A stretch of 64,000 nucleotides of DNA, taken from Codonopsis lanceolata. Taxonomy: Eukaryota > Streptophyta > Magnoliopsida > Asterales > Campanulaceae. The notes under the pieces are model-generated. The model worked only from the letters and a program-made list of their open reading frames with translations. It did not search any database and was not told where the DNA came from. This document shows positions 43,311 to 55,205 of this stretch, in pieces. The position numbers and the translations under genes were made by a program. The stretch is from positions 99,361,002-99,425,001 of the forward strand of contig CM028381.1 of the NCBI GenBank assembly GCA_013146195.2, written 5' to 3'. The stretch's first letter is position 1. The number at the start of each line of letters is the position of its first letter.

Positions 43311-44333
43311 GGTACTCCAATGGTAGCTATGTAAGACAAAATTTCATTGTTTTTGTTAAAATTTAAAAAAAAATTAAAAAATAGGAGTGGTTTGTTTCAA
43401 GCTCAATTGAATAATAAGCTGAGCATCAGCAAGCCAAAAGTTAACATGGCTAGGGTCATTTAACTCTATTTGAGAGATAAACTCAAGATTTTTGTGTGAA
43501 ATCATAGATTTTATTACAATAAATAAAGTTGAATCATACATAAAACTACCTTCTTTATTATGCTTATAAATATTTAATGATTTTCGAAATTGAGTAGAAG
43601 GAAAATCAACCTATAGTTAATTAGTTTCTTTAGAACAATTCAATCTATTTGTTGAAAATAAAGAGTATTAATATTTTCCATAAACTGTCAATTGAAAAAA
43701 AAAAAAAAAAAGAGGGGGGAAGGTTGTAGTATTTTCAAGGAAATAAATTTAAAAATCTATATAAACTTCTTAAAATGTCAAATGGATTATAATTATAGTT
43801 AGATTTATTACTATCTTACAGGCAAGTTTTAAGACTTTGTAGAACTATATTTGATGTCCATTTATATTACACCTTACATTATATTTATTTTTATATTCAA
43901 TTCGCAAATATAATGCTGCAGTTGGAAATCAAACACTTGAAAACTATTAAAATTGAAAAAACTGTTTTTTAAGATAAATCACAAACATAGAATTGACTGA
44001 TATGTATGTAATAAATGCATGAAAGATAAAAACTCTTTTTCTGATTTATCACAATATAGTTGCAACCATCTATCTATACATTTGTGTGTGTGAAAATCTA
44101 GTATTTAAGTACTCGTTATGTTTCAAACATGCCCATATTTATTACTCTCAAATTCAATGTTATTCGAGAGAGAGAGAGACTTGTTAAGAAGAAAGAGAAA
44201 ATACTAGTACAACTTAACTATATTAAATGAACTTAAATAAGGGTGAGTCAATATTTTTATAAATTTACTTATTTTGTGTGCAAATTGCTAAAACGACACT
44301 TATTTTGAAACGGAGGGAGAAACATGTTTCAAG

Positions 44334-44697
44334 TAGGGGTGTAAGTGGTTCGACTTGGTTTGGTTTATGCCAAAACCACAAACCGAGCCGCCTCCTAGTG
44401 GTTCTAAAAATTTCAAACCGAACCGAACCGAACCGAGTAAGACTTGGAACCGAACCACTCGGTTTGGTTTGGTTTGGTTCAGTTTTGTGGTTTATATAAA
44501 TTATTTTTAATGAAAGTAACCAACATTTAAAATAATAATAAAAATAATATTTTAATTTGGAATTAATGTCAAAATTAGGAAATAAACTACTAACAACAAA
44601 TTATCATAAATAAAACAATACAAATTCTAAAATAAACACAGACAATGGAAAAAATAATAGTTCTCTAACAATCAACATTTTGTTTGGTTTAGTATCC

Positions 44698-44754
<57 letters not shown>

Positions 44755-44986
44755 GAATAAATCAAAGGTTCAAAATAATTAATATATGTAATATAATATA
44801 TATTATATAATAAAAAAATAAAAATATATAGCGTGGTTTGGTTTGGTTCGATACCAAAAACCGTGAACCGAACCGAACCGCGTGGTTTCCCAATTTTTGA
44901 AACCGAAATCGAACCGTCTTCGACCAAAACCGAACCAAACCGACTGGTTTGGTTTCGTGGTTCGGTGGTTCCGATTTACACCCCTA
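44334..44986. mobile_element. hAT-type MITE with GGTTCGGTT-rich ends
   Basis: 653 bp, termini TAGGGGTGTAAGT and ATTTACACCCCTA, perfect 8-bp duplications GTTTCAAG at 44326-44333 and 44987-44994. Subterminal regions are rich in AACCGAACCG / CGGTTCGGTT; the centre has a (TA)n run (44701-44751). Arm B shows the empty site near 50910-50920 with a single GTTTCGAG. It is the same family as 61113-61756, in opposite orientation. Confidence 0.95.
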
Positions 44987-45213
44987 GTTTCAAGGGTCCC
45001 AATTTGGGCTATGATATAATTAAGACCATTAATGAATATCGAATACTTCCTCCATTTCAAAAAAGTAAAAATTTTACATTGACTTTTTTGGTCAGTTTGA
45101 TTAAAATTTCACCAAAGATTCATACAAATTTACTTGTTCTTATGAAATCTTACACTTATTTTTTTAAAGGAAAATAAATCTTAAATTTTGTTATTGACAG
45201 TTTTAATTCTTAA

Positions 45214-46599
45214 GGCTCAATTATCTATTTGGTCACTCTACATTCACGGAAATCTCAATAAGGTCACCCTACTACCATTTTGCACACTTTGGTCCCCCTA
45301 TTTTCCAAAAAGTATCAATAAAGATTATAAAGTGGATGTCATTAACGGAATGGTATGAAAAGACTTAAATGCCCATTCTAAAAGACATAAAAAGACTAAA
45401 ATATCCACCTATCAACCTTGGTCTCTATCCTTAGTTCAACCTTGGAGTACCCATTTATGGATCAATAGCAAAGTCCAAATCTAAATCTAACCTCAACCAT
45501 TTCTATTACTCCTTTCCCATATCTTCTTGAAATCAAGAGTTTGGCCAATCTTCGGTCTGTTCATCTTTGCAGCAACGCTCTTTCTGGCACTATCTCGTCG
45601 GAGCTCGCAAATTTAACTCGCCTCCACTTTCTTACCCTCGGCGACAACCTTCTCTCGGGTTTCTCTATTTGTTTTTCCTCACTAAACTTCCTAGTTTGGT
45701 AGTTCTCGACGTAGCAAACAACTCAATGTCCGGCCACATTCCTCCGAAAATTAGTACATTGACCAACCTCACTAGTCTTTACATCGGAATCAGCAACTTC
45801 ACCGGCGAACTCCACCCTGAAATCGGTAATCTTTTCAACCACGAAAACTTCTTCGCCCCTTCAGCTTCAATCACAGGCTTGTTACCCGAAACCATTTCAA
45901 AACTCCAATATCTAAACAAACTTGAGCTTTTGTATAGCCCATTAAAGTATTCAATCTCAAAATCAATCATAATGTTGCAAAATTTGACTGTATTGAATCT
46001 TGTTTACTCAGGTCTTAACGGGTCAGTATCAACCCAGCTGGTTTTACAGAATTAATGAAATTATGGGTTTTGACTGGGAAAGAGAGAGATAGATCTGTAA
46101 TTCTAGGTTTACAGAGGCCCCTATTACTCTAAGAATGGATCGATACTGGGTTAACAGAGTGAGAGGACTTTGGGAAATCCATCGGATCTGGGGTCTGGTC
46201 TTGAGCTGGGCGGTGCTTCTGCAGACGAGCACCGAAGGTCGCTATGGATTGACTTATTTAAAGCGAAGAGACTGCAAGAGAGGTTGGAATTCTTGATCTG
46301 GGGTCTGGTCTTGACCTTTTCTTCCGATTGAGGGAATGAGATGAGAGAATGAACTATCAAATTGGGGAAGAAGACGAATGTATAGAAAAAAAATTAAAAT
46401 AGAAATAATTTAATTGGGGGTATTTTTGGGTTTTAAGAAATTTTTTAGACAGTTTATCTTAAAAAAAAACAGACGGAGTGACTAACGTGATACATTTTGT
46501 AATGTAGGGTGACCAAGGTGACCAAAGTGTGAAAATGGTAGTAGAGTGACCTTATTGAGATTTTCACGAAAGTAGGGTGATCAAATAGATAATTAAGAC
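45214..46599 (+). mobile_element. Pack-MULE carrying an EMS1-like LRR fragment, arm A
   Basis: Long inverted termini of about 90 bp: GGCTCAATTATCTATTTGGT at 45214 and the complement near 46507-46599 (AATAGATAATTAAGAC at the end), including the paired CTCAATAAGGTCACCCTACT and GTGACCTTATTGAG blocks. Flanks AATTCTTAA (45205-45213) and TTTTCTTAA (46600-46608) agree in 7 of 9 bases, the Mutator duplication length. No transposase is inside; instead it carries an LRR receptor-kinase gene piece, which is what defines a Pack-MULE. Confidence 0.85.
45530..46045 (+). pseudogene. captured EMS1/EXS-like LRR receptor kinase fragment, arm A
   Basis: Consecutive LRRs in two frames: NLRSVHLCSNALSGTI and LHFLTLGDNLLSG, then after a frameshift near 45660 LPSLVVLDVANNSMSGHIPP, LTNLTSLYIGISNFTGEL, PEIGNLFNHENFFAPSASIT, PETISKLQYLNKLELLYSPL and LQNLTVLNLVYSGLNGSV. 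The FxAPSxxxTG and SPLKxSIxKS phrases are distinctive of EMS1, the receptor kinase for TPD1 in anther tapetum formation; that role belongs to the parent gene. Only about 170 codons of the ectodomain are present, with no signal peptide, transmembrane segment or kinase. Arm B preserves the same piece. Confidence 0.85.
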
Positions 46600-46640
46600 T
46601 TTTCTTAATGATCATTCAATATTTAAATTCTATAAACGTC

Positions 46641-46888
46641 TTTAAACACCGCTCTTGAGGGATTGATGATGCTTAAATTGATGTATATATACGGTCTGGG
46701 GTATAGACGAATTTTGTTTTCTAACGAGGACCTTCTATGCTGGTCGGATGGTGATTTGGTATAACGCTCCACCCTTTATCTTTCTCGTCATGTCGCACGC
46801 TTCTCTTCTAGTATGAAGAGAAAATGTTTAACGGGTTTTGATGATACAGTGTGGTAAGAGAGATGAGTCCATGTGTGCGAGTGGGAGA
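46641..46888. other. unassigned spacer between duplication arm A and copia LTR
   Basis: About 250 bp with no recognisable feature and no match to arm B flanks. Confidence 0.4.
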
Positions 46889-47392
46889 TGTTAGCAATTG
46901 GGCTTGTTGCCCGATTATTTACTTCCGCTCACATGGAATATATTTATATTATTAAACGTTAATTAGTTTCTTAATCCGAAGGGGTTTGGGATTGACTTAA
47001 CTTAACCTACAAGAAATAGAGTTTCTTGTACAATAATATAAATAGGGCAACTAAAGGGATAAAACCCTAACAACACAGAACACGCCTAAGAGGAGAAAAC
47101 GTCTCCCTTTGGCCGCCCCTCTCTCTCTTTCCTATATTCTATCTCACTAAATACTCTATCTAGCCTAACCATCAAGAGGCTTGGATTTGCGGTGTGAACC
47201 AGTATTGATATTCGTGCTACGTGATATCAATCCGACGAGAGAGACTTGCAGGATTGTTGATAGTGACATACGAAGATCGTAGCTTAAGTAGAAAGTCTTC
47301 CGCTTCGCTCAAAGTTCAAGTTCGCACGAGGTAACTCATGATTACTCTTAGGTAACGAACTTGATTGGTATATATAGAGATATAAACCTTCA
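46889..47392 (+). repeat. 5' LTR of truncated copia element
   Basis: About 504 bp from TGTTAGCAATTGGGC to ATATAAACCTTCA, directly followed by the primer-binding site. TG/CA termini are canonical. TATAAATAGGG at 47036-47046 is a good TATA box candidate, placing transcription start near 47070. Confidence 0.8.
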
Positions 47393-47406
47393 TTGGTATC
47401 AGAGCC
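47393..47406 (+). other. copia primer-binding site
   Basis: TTGGTATCAGAGCC, complementary to the initiator-Met tRNA 3' end, right after the LTR. Confidence 0.88.
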
Positions 47407-48999
47407 TATATACTTGATTTCTCATTTCGTTATGCCATGAATTGCATGTTTTTTGTTTTTTTGGTTTGTTTAAAAGTTTAACCGATAACGAACCAAATGA
47501 GTTTTTTATTTCATGTGTAAAACGATTTTATTTTTGAGAAAATTTTATATGTCTGATTTCCCTATGACGAGGCGAACAACATACTAAATTCTCGTTGAAA
47601 TTCGTTGGGTATTTTTCAAAATATCACAAACCCTAGTTTTGTTGAAAATTGTTTTTTCTGAAACTTTGCATGCTATTTTAACCTGTTTGTATTCTATAAA
47701 GCTGTGGTTTTTTGGTTTGTACTTGTAGTACTCCATGAGGGCTTTCCAACGACATATTGTATTCTTAATTTGGACTTAAAATGAACATTTTACGGCCTCG
47801 AGAAGTTGGCTCGCGGATCACGTTCGTGAATCGTTTTTCCAGGTTATAAAAATGGTATCCCAACTTCCCCACTCTTGGCCTCGATGTACGTGCCTCTTGA
47901 GGCACTCCTTTCGATGTAAAAAGTACACGACTGGCAAGTACTTGACCATACAAATACAACCAACTTTCCGTGACCTCATTAGAGTTCGGGAAGGCGACGC
48001 GTGGATGACACGCTCTGGCTAGGCACGTGAGAGGCTAAGGGAAAACAAGTCAACCATTGACTGGTCAATGGTCAAACAATTGACTGATGATGTGTCTGCC
48101 ACGTCAGTTGCCATGTCAGCACAGTGGGACCCAATTTTTGTGACACAAAATGATGATGTCATCAGTGATGTCAGCCCTGCCACGTCAGCCCTGGCGCTGA
48201 CTCAGTGTTCAGTCAGCCTGTCACAGGAAGCCCACATGCGCAAGTCGCGCGTGTGAGCGCGTGCGGCGTCTGTGGAGGTCCGTTTTTGAAACAGCCGTCG
48301 CGTTTGGATGTGTTTTGGCCTTTTGAGTCCAGTGGTGCCCTCTGTTTTGATTAATTCAGCCTGGAAATATTTGTTTTTTGTTTTTTTAAGTGTATGGAAA
48401 CATGTTTTTGATTGATTAAAAATTCAAAAATAATATACAGGGGCTGTTTTGTCATTCTGTGACTGTTTAGGGCTATTTGGGACTATTCAGTAATTTTTAA
48501 GAATTCTTTGTGAATTTTAAATTATTTTAAAGTCATTTTTAGCATAATTAATTGTCGTTTTGGGCTCTAAATTTGCGAGTGGGACTATATGAGACCCAAT
48601 AATTTTATTTTCAGTAATGAAAATATTTATGTACATGATATGTACTTTATGGATTTGTTCTATCTTATTTCTTTTGGTTAAATTATCAATTTATGAATAT
48701 TTTCATGTTGTGTATACTTTGATTGTGATTACGAGCCTTGCGAATTTTCCCTCCTTATGTGTATGATGTGATTATATTTAGTAATTGATTTTTTAGAACG
48801 AAAGTGAATCGAAATATATATGTTTATGCCTTCTTTTTCTTGCATCAAATTGTAATGAAATGACTTCTAAGAATGTAACCGTTGACCTTGACAGGGATAA
48901 GAAATTGTGTTGCTCAAACTATAGTGTTTGACAAAGAAAAATCATGTGTTTGCTACACGAGCAAGAGGTTCTTCAGAACTTAAATACCGTGATGACTAA

Positions 49000-49499
49000 A
49001 CCATAGTTGGGTAATTCTACCTTAGCTCAAAATCGCAAAGATGAGCTTGTGGCTAAGTGCTATGATACGAGTCGCACAATGAGTGTTGCAACTTGTGACC
49101 ATTCTCTTGTTTCCCTTGAGGGTCCACGCAAGCCATATGGGCAACGTAAGAAACAAGTTAAAGGAATGCAAGCTCAGAATCTACAAAACTAAGTAAGATC
49201 ACTAAATGTCGTAGAGGCAAAAAGAATATTGCTAAGCAGAAGTGCAACAACTGTGGTACCTTAGGTCATTTAGCTCGGACATTGATATTCTTTTAATTTT
49301 TGTGATGATCACTTGGATATTTGTTTTGGTGATGAGATTTTGGGACATGGTTTTTTGTCAAATAATTTCATTAAATTAGATTTGTTGGATTCTCATAATT
49401 CTTCTTCTCGTATGGTTTATGATGATTCTAATTCCGAGTTATGTCATGCTAGACTTGGACATATAGAAAAACATAGGATGAGCTAGATTGGCTAGAGAA
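49000..49499 (+). pseudogene. copia gag zinc knuckle and GAG-pre-integrase fragment
   Basis: KCNNCGTLGHLART at 49240-49283 is a gag zinc knuckle lacking its last Cys. After about 110 bases with deletions comes ELCHARLGHIEKHRMS (49436-49484), the core of the GAG-pre-integrase domain, then a one-base insertion before RLAREGT, which runs to the junction at 49500. Frames are broken several times, so nothing functional is made. Confidence 0.75.
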
Positions 49500-49773
49500 G
49501 GTACTCCTATGGTAGCTATGTAAGACAAAATTTCATTGTTTTTGTTAAAATTAAAAAATTAAAAATTAAATAAAAATAGAAGTGGTTTGTTTCAAGCTCA
49601 ATATTTGAATAATAAGCTGAGCTTGAGCAAGCCAAAAGTTAACATGGCTAGGGTCATTTAACTTTATTTGAGAGATAGACACAAGATTTTTGGGTGAAAT
49701 CATAGATTTTTTTACAATAAATAAAGTTGAACCATACATAAATCTACCTTCTTTATTATGCTTATAAATATTA

Positions 49774-50031
49774 CTCCCTCCGTCCCTAAATTATCGTCCT
49801 CCTTTCCTTTTTCGTCCGTCCTAAAATAATTGTCAAGTTTGAAACTTACCTTTTTAGAACATCACTTTTACCAATTTACCCTTACTTTTTCACCCTACTT
49901 TAATTATGAGCCACATATACATGGGCTTTAAAGGAAACTACACATTAAACCAATATAAATAATCAAGTCAATTGTTTTTTCTTAAACTGTGCGTCGGATC
50001 AACCAGGACGATTATTTAGGGACGGATGGAA
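49774..50031. mobile_element. Stowaway-type MITE in duplication arm B
   Basis: 258 bp, termini CTCCCTCCGTCCCTAAATTA and TTTAGGGACGGATGGAA, flanked by TA on both sides (49772-49773 and 50032-50033), as in Stowaway/Tc1-Mariner MITEs. Arm A has the empty site near 43567 (AAATATTTAATGATT). A second member of the same length is at 60818-61075. Confidence 0.93.
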
Positions 50032-51133
50032 TAAATGATTTTCGAAATTGAGTAGAAGGAAAATCAACCTATAGTTAATTAGTTTCTTTAGAACAATTCA
50101 ATCTATTTGTTGAAAATAAAGAGTATTATTAGTTTCCATAAACTGTCAATTAAAAAAAACCAAAAAAAAAAAAAGAGAGGGGGGAAGGTTGGAGTATTTT
50201 CAAGGAAATATATTTAAAAATCTATATAAACTTCTTAAAATGTCAAATGGATTATAATTATAGTTAGATTTATTATTATCTTACAGGCAAGTTTTAAGAC
50301 TTTGTAGAACTATATTTGATGTCCATTTATATTACACCTTACATTATATTTATTTTTATACTCAATTCGCAAATATAATGGATTTAAGTTTGAAGGTGTA
50401 CTTCCAAAGGAATAAAAGATGCTGCACTTGGAAATCAAACACTTGAAAACTATTAAAATTGAAAAACTGTTTTTAAAGATAAATCACAAACATGGAATTG
50501 ACTGATATGTATGTAATAAATGCATGAAAGATAAAAAACTCTTTTCCTGATTTATCACAATATAGTTGCAACCATCTATCTATACATTTGTGTGTGTGAA
50601 AATCTATTATGTAAGTATTCGCTATGTTTCAAAATAAGTGTTATTTTAGCAAAGTTTGATTGTTTCAAAATAAGTGTCATTATAAGGTTTCAAAAAACAT
50701 TTGTCCATAATTTGTGAAACATGCCCTTATTTATTACTCTCAAATTCAATGTTATTCAAGAGAGGCTTATTAAGAAGAAAGAGAAAATATTAGTACAATT
50801 TAACTATATTAAATGAACTTAAATAAGGGTGACTCAATATTGTTATAAATTTACTTATTCTGTGTGCGAATTGCTAAAATGACACTTATTTTGAAACGGA
50901 AGGAGCAACATGTTTCGAGGGTCCCAATTTGGGCTATGATATAATTAAGACCATTAATGAATATCTAATACTTCCCCCGTTTCAGAAAAGTAAAAGTTTT
51001 ACATTGACTTTTTTGGTCAGATTGATTAAAAGTTGACCAAAGATTCATACAAATTTACTTGTTCTTACGAAATCTTACAATTATTTTTTTAAGGAAAATA
51101 AATCTTAAATTTTGTTATTGGCAGTTTTCTTAT

Positions 51134-51995
51134 GGCTTAATTATCTATTTGGTCACTCTACTTTCGCGGAAATCTCAATAAGGTCATCACCCTACTACCA
51201 TTTTGCACACTTTGATCACCGTACTTTCCAAAAAAGTATCAATAAAGATTATGAAGTGGATGTCATTAACGGAATGGTATTAAAAGACTTAAATGTCCAT
51301 TCTAAAAGACATAAAAAGACTAAAATATCCACCTATCAACCTTGGTCTCTATCCTTAGTTCAACCTTGGAGTACCCATTTATGGATCAAGAGCAAAGTCC
51401 AAATCTAAATCTAACCTCAACCATTTCTATTACTCCTTTCCTATCTCTTCTTGAAATCGGGTGTTTGGCCAATCATCGGTCTGTTCATCTCTGCGGCAAT
51501 GCTCTTTCCGGCACTATCCCGTCGGAGCTCGCAAATTTAACCGGCCTCCACTTTCTTACCCTCGGCGATAACCTTCTCTCGGGTTTCTCTATTTGTCTTT
51601 CCTCACTAAACTTCCCAGTTTGGTCGTTCTCGACGTCGCAAACAACTCAATGTCCGGCCACATTCCTTCGAAAATCGGTATATTGATCAACCTCACCAGT
51701 CTCTACATCAGAATCAACAACTTCACCAGCGAACTCCCCCCTGAAATCGGTAATCTTTTCAACCTCGAAAACTTCTCGGCCCCTTCAACTTCAATCACAG
51801 GCCTGTTACCTGAAACCATTTCAAACCTCCAATCTCTAAACAAACTTAACCTTTCGTATAGCCCATTAAAGTGTTCAATCTCAAAATCAATTAAATGTTG
51901 CAAAATTTGACTGTATTGAATCTTGTTTACTCGGATCTTAACGGGTCAATATACACCCAGCTGGGTTTATAGAATTAATGAAATTATGGGTTTCG

Positions 51996-52035
<40 letters not shown>

Positions 52036-52563
52036 TAATTCTAGGTTTACAAAGGCCACTGTTGCTCTAAGAATGGATCGATACTGGGTTAATAGAGTGA
52101 GAGGACTGATGGGAAATCCAATGGATCTGGGGTCTGGTCTTGATCTAGGCGGTGCTTTTGTAGACGAGCACTGAAGGTATCGATGGATTGACTTATTAAA
52201 AGCAAAGAGATTGCAAGAGGCTGGAATTCTTGATCTGGGGTCTGGTCTGACCTTCTCTTCCGATTGAGGGAGTGAGATGAGAGAATGAACAATCAAATTA
52301 GGGAAGAGTCTGGGTTTGGAGAGTTGAAGAAATCAAATTGGGGAAAAAGACGAATGTATAGAAAAAAATTAAAATAGAAATAATTTAATTGGGGGTATTT
52401 TCGGATTTTCATAAATATTTTAAACGGATTATCTTAAAAATCAGACGGAGTGACTAACGTGATACATTTTGTAATGTAGAGTGACCAAAGTGTGCAAAAT
52501 GGTAGTAGAGTGACCTTATTGAGATTTTCGCGAAACTAGGGTGATCAAATAGATAATTAAGCC
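51134..52563 (+). mobile_element. Pack-MULE carrying an EMS1-like LRR fragment, arm B
   Basis: Termini GGCTTAATTATCTATTTGGT and AAATAGATAATTAAGCC, with ~90-bp inverted repeats and flanks TTTTCTTAT (51125-51133) and TTTTCTTAA (52564-52572), 8 of 9 bases alike. Terminal repeats are better preserved than in arm A. A (GA)n run lies at 52002-52030. Confidence 0.87.
51450..51960 (+). pseudogene. captured EMS1/EXS-like LRR receptor kinase fragment, arm B
   Basis: Same piece as in arm A: HRSVHLCGNALSGTIPSEL, LHFLTLGDNLLSG, a shift near 51590, then LPSLVVLDVANNSMSGHIPS, PEIGNLFNLENFSAPSTSIT, LPETISNLQSLNKLNLSYSP and LKCSISKSI. Arm B keeps residues closer to the EMS1 pattern (NLENF, LSYSPLKCSI) than arm A. 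A one-base loss near 51893 ends the frame. No domain beyond the LRRs is present. Confidence 0.84.
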
Positions 52564-52605
52564 TTTTCTTAATGATCATTCAATATTTAAATTCTATAAA
52601 TGTCA

Positions 52606-52680
52606 TTAAGATATATATATATATATATATATATTTATTTATTTATTTATTTATTTATTTATTTGTGTGTGTGTGTGTGT
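52606..52680. repeat. (TA)n, (TTTA)n and (GT)n microsatellites
   Basis: Three adjacent simple repeats right at the end of duplication arm B: TA to 52634, ATTT/TTTA to 52665 and GT to 52680. Confidence 0.95.
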
Positions 52681-52984
52681 TTAAAGTTGGTGAGGAGCAC
52701 TATGGTCTATGGTTGTGCCACCTCACCACCTTTTGATAAATCTTCATTGTAAAACATCCATGTGGAGGTTTTAAAAATTATTGGATTTTCTAGCCATTAA
52801 CTAATAATAATATATAATGATAATCAATATGATAAGTGATATTAGTATTAGGATATATAACTTTTTCTATTGTTAGTAGTAGAATATTTATATTTAAAAA
52901 CTTTTACAAGTAACATTACTTCTAACCAATGTGAGATAAAACTTTTCAAGGTGGGATATTGCTTCTAATGACTCACTTATAATA

Positions 52985-53362
52985 TCATACTTTAAGCATT
53001 GATATCTTATTCATCCAAAACTTGATTTGGACAAATAATTAATATATCATTTCGATGTTCTTGCCGAGTAGAACACATTTGCACAATTATTTTTGCCAAC
53101 AAACAAATGACACGTAAAGAAACTCGTGCCTCAAGTTGCACAATTTCTTTGACTAAAAACACTAATTTTTTTTAACAAGTATTATACTTTAAATCTTGAT
53201 ATCTTATTAATCCAAAACTCGATTTGGACAAATAAATATATCATTTCGATACTCTCACCGAGTAATACACATTTGCGCAATTACCTTCGCCAACAAACAA
53301 ATGACACGTAAAGAAATTCATGCCTCAAGTTGCACAATCTCTTTCACTAAAAACACTAATTT
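52985..53362 (+). repeat. direct duplication of about 185 bp
   Basis: 52985-53172 and about 53180-53362 align: both read TTGATATCTTATTxATCCAAA, then CAACAAACAAATGACACGTA and CCTCAAGTTGCACAAT. Non-coding. Confidence 0.88.
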
Positions 53363-53379
53363 TTCAACAATAAAAAGAT

Positions 53380-53640
53380 GTATCTCACATTGGTTAGAAA
53401 TTGATGTTGTTTAAAAAATACTATTATTAAGTAACAATAAGAGATATATCATACATTAATTGGAAAGTGATGTTGGTTTTGAAAGTCATTTGATAAAAGA
53501 CTTCAACCATTATTATCAATAGAAGATGTATATCTCACATTGATTAGAAAATGATGTTGATTTTAAATTATTTTATATTATTACCAATAAAAGAGATGTA
53601 TAGCACATTGTTTAAAAAGAAAATGTTAGATTTTAAATTT
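53380..53640. repeat. degenerate TCTCACATTGGTTAGAAA repeat, cluster 1
   Basis: About four units of 60-80 bp, each with GATGTATxTCACATTGxTTAGAAA, GATGTTG and TTTTAAA in that order (53383, 53445, 53525, 53590). The same unit recurs at 59098-59340, 62480-62600 and 63040-63180. Confidence 0.7.
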
Positions 53641-55121
53641 TTTAGGCCACAGTCTGTCACAGCTTAGTGATAATTAATCTTTCCTTTGAATGCTTTAATA
53701 TAATTTCCATTTTAATGAAATGAAAATCTTGTTACAGTTTTCCTTCCTTTGAATGTTTTATTATGATTTCCCTTTAAATGTTAGTTACTAAAATTATTTT
53801 TGCTTTGCTTAGTCAATTTTGGTAGGTATGGAGATCTACACCACCTGAGTAACATATTTTTTAACATATGTGCCTTTTAGTCTTTTGAAGAACTATTCCA
53901 TTTTACCTCTTCATGGATTTGGAATAATATTAACTACAGTAAAGATGCTTTACATTATTTTGCTCAACAACAAGTGATACTGTTATTGAACCCTTGGATT
54001 GATTGGTGCTGGACAGTAGGAGAGGCCTTGAATACTTAAGTGGGTAGAGATGAAGAATACTAAGATTATTTATTTAAGTTCATTGCATTTTGGAAATATA
54101 TAGATGTTAGACTTTGTGATTTGTTTGACTTGCTAATAGTGTCAGTATCCTACGTTTTGCATATTCTTCCTAGCACCTCTTTGCATTGGTTGAAATTCTG
54201 GTTTAGATGCGAAGAAACTAGGTTAGTGTACTTGTTTTTAAGAAAGTGTGTTGTAGGATTGGTCAAATTTGAAGAAACAAATACAAATACTATTCTACCA
54301 ATTCAAACTTTACAATAAGTCGAGAAAAAAATGTTTGTAAACTGTATGCCATCATCATAAAATAAAAAATATAATGACTAATAAAACAACTCCAATCTAA
54401 AAAATAGATGCTAGTGAGCAAAAGTTATGTTTTACTGGATTCTTAGCTCCCTTCATGCTTCAGTTCAGAAGCCTGAGCGGTCAAATCTTTGTCAAGTTAT
54501 ACCATGGAGTTGCTGAATTCAGAAACCCTTTTGGCAGAGCGCAGATGCATTATTTCCTTACATGCCAGCAAATATCCATTCAGAAGTAAACCAGCAGGCA
54601 GCAGGCAGTAGCAACCAAACCCAACCATATATTATATTGCCATTCACTTTCATTACATTTACACCTTCGAAGCAGGAATCAGCATCATCCCAAACCCAAA
54701 CCGTGAAGTCGCATTAAGTATTGTCATTTGACCAAGTTGACTGATTGAATGATTGTTTCACACTTGGCTGACTAGAAGCATATATGGCCCTTATTTGTTC
54801 TGGGGGTTGTTTCTTTAGGTGTTGTTCAGTCAGATGACATAGCGTGAGTCCTCTAGCAAATACTATTTTCTTTGTCGATAGAATGTTCACTGAATGCTTG
54901 AGGACCAATTATTACAATGGGTGGAATCCCCAAATGTTACAGTTCAATTGATGCTAAGATTAGTGGTGCTTAAGTGTAATAATATATCTTTCATAGCATT
55001 ACTAAGATTACTTGTATGTTTAAACTTCATGTTGCCTTGTATCCATGCTTTCTAATTTATCTCTCTTCATCGTTGCCACTTTTTCTTAATTGATAATGAG
55101 GGGGTATGTTCCACATTCATA
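53641..55121. other. no gene recognised
   Basis: AT-rich; short frames at 54121-54318 and 54714-54908 show no domain. It may hold introns or flanks of the VPS53-like gene piece that follows. Confidence 0.4.
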
Positions 55122-55205
55122 GGCATATTTATGCCACTGATGCAAAAGATACACAGTGAGATTCATCGGGTGGATGCTGGAATATTGGCAGCTGTTCGTC
55201 AGCAG
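55122..55205 (+). pseudogene. VPS53-like exon fragment with splice sites
   Basis: CATTCATAG/GC acceptor then an open stretch reading PLMQKIHSEIHRVDAGILAA followed by VRQQ, then the donor CAG/GTGAAC at 55206. This closely resembles the N-terminal coiled-coil exon of plant VPS53, a GARP tethering-complex subunit that acts at the Golgi. No neighbouring VPS53 exons are recognised within several kb, so it is an isolated exon with flanking intron. A captured or duplicated fragment is the simplest reading. Confidence 0.7.

Larger units (their letters stand above)
43311..46640 (+). repeat. segmental duplication, arm A
   Basis: Begins GGTACTCCAATGGTAGCTAT and ends at TTTAAATTCTATAAACGTC. Colinear with arm B (49500-52605) in direct orientation; identity is high by eye, with many short blocks identical. 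It contains a hAT MITE (44334-44986) that arm B lacks, and the Pack-MULE at 45214-46599 that both share. Confidence 0.92.
46889..49499 (+). mobile_element. truncated Ty1/copia element, 5' LTR plus gag region
   Basis: A plus-strand LTR (46889-47392) is followed by the initiator-Met primer-binding site TTGGTATCAGAGCC (47393-47406), a long leader with repeated CCACGTCAG motifs (48098-48185), a decayed gag with a zinc knuckle and a GAG-pre-integrase piece. It stops abruptly at 49499 where arm B of the duplication begins; integrase, RT and 3' LTR are absent. It is a different family from the element at 30671. Confidence 0.8.
49500..52605 (+). repeat. segmental duplication, arm B
   Basis: Direct copy of arm A, from GGTACTCCTATGGTAGCTAT to TTAAATTCTATAAATGTC. 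It lacks the hAT MITE of arm A, but has a Stowaway MITE at 49774-50031, and extra pieces such as 50381-50415 and 50641-50705. Confidence 0.92.
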
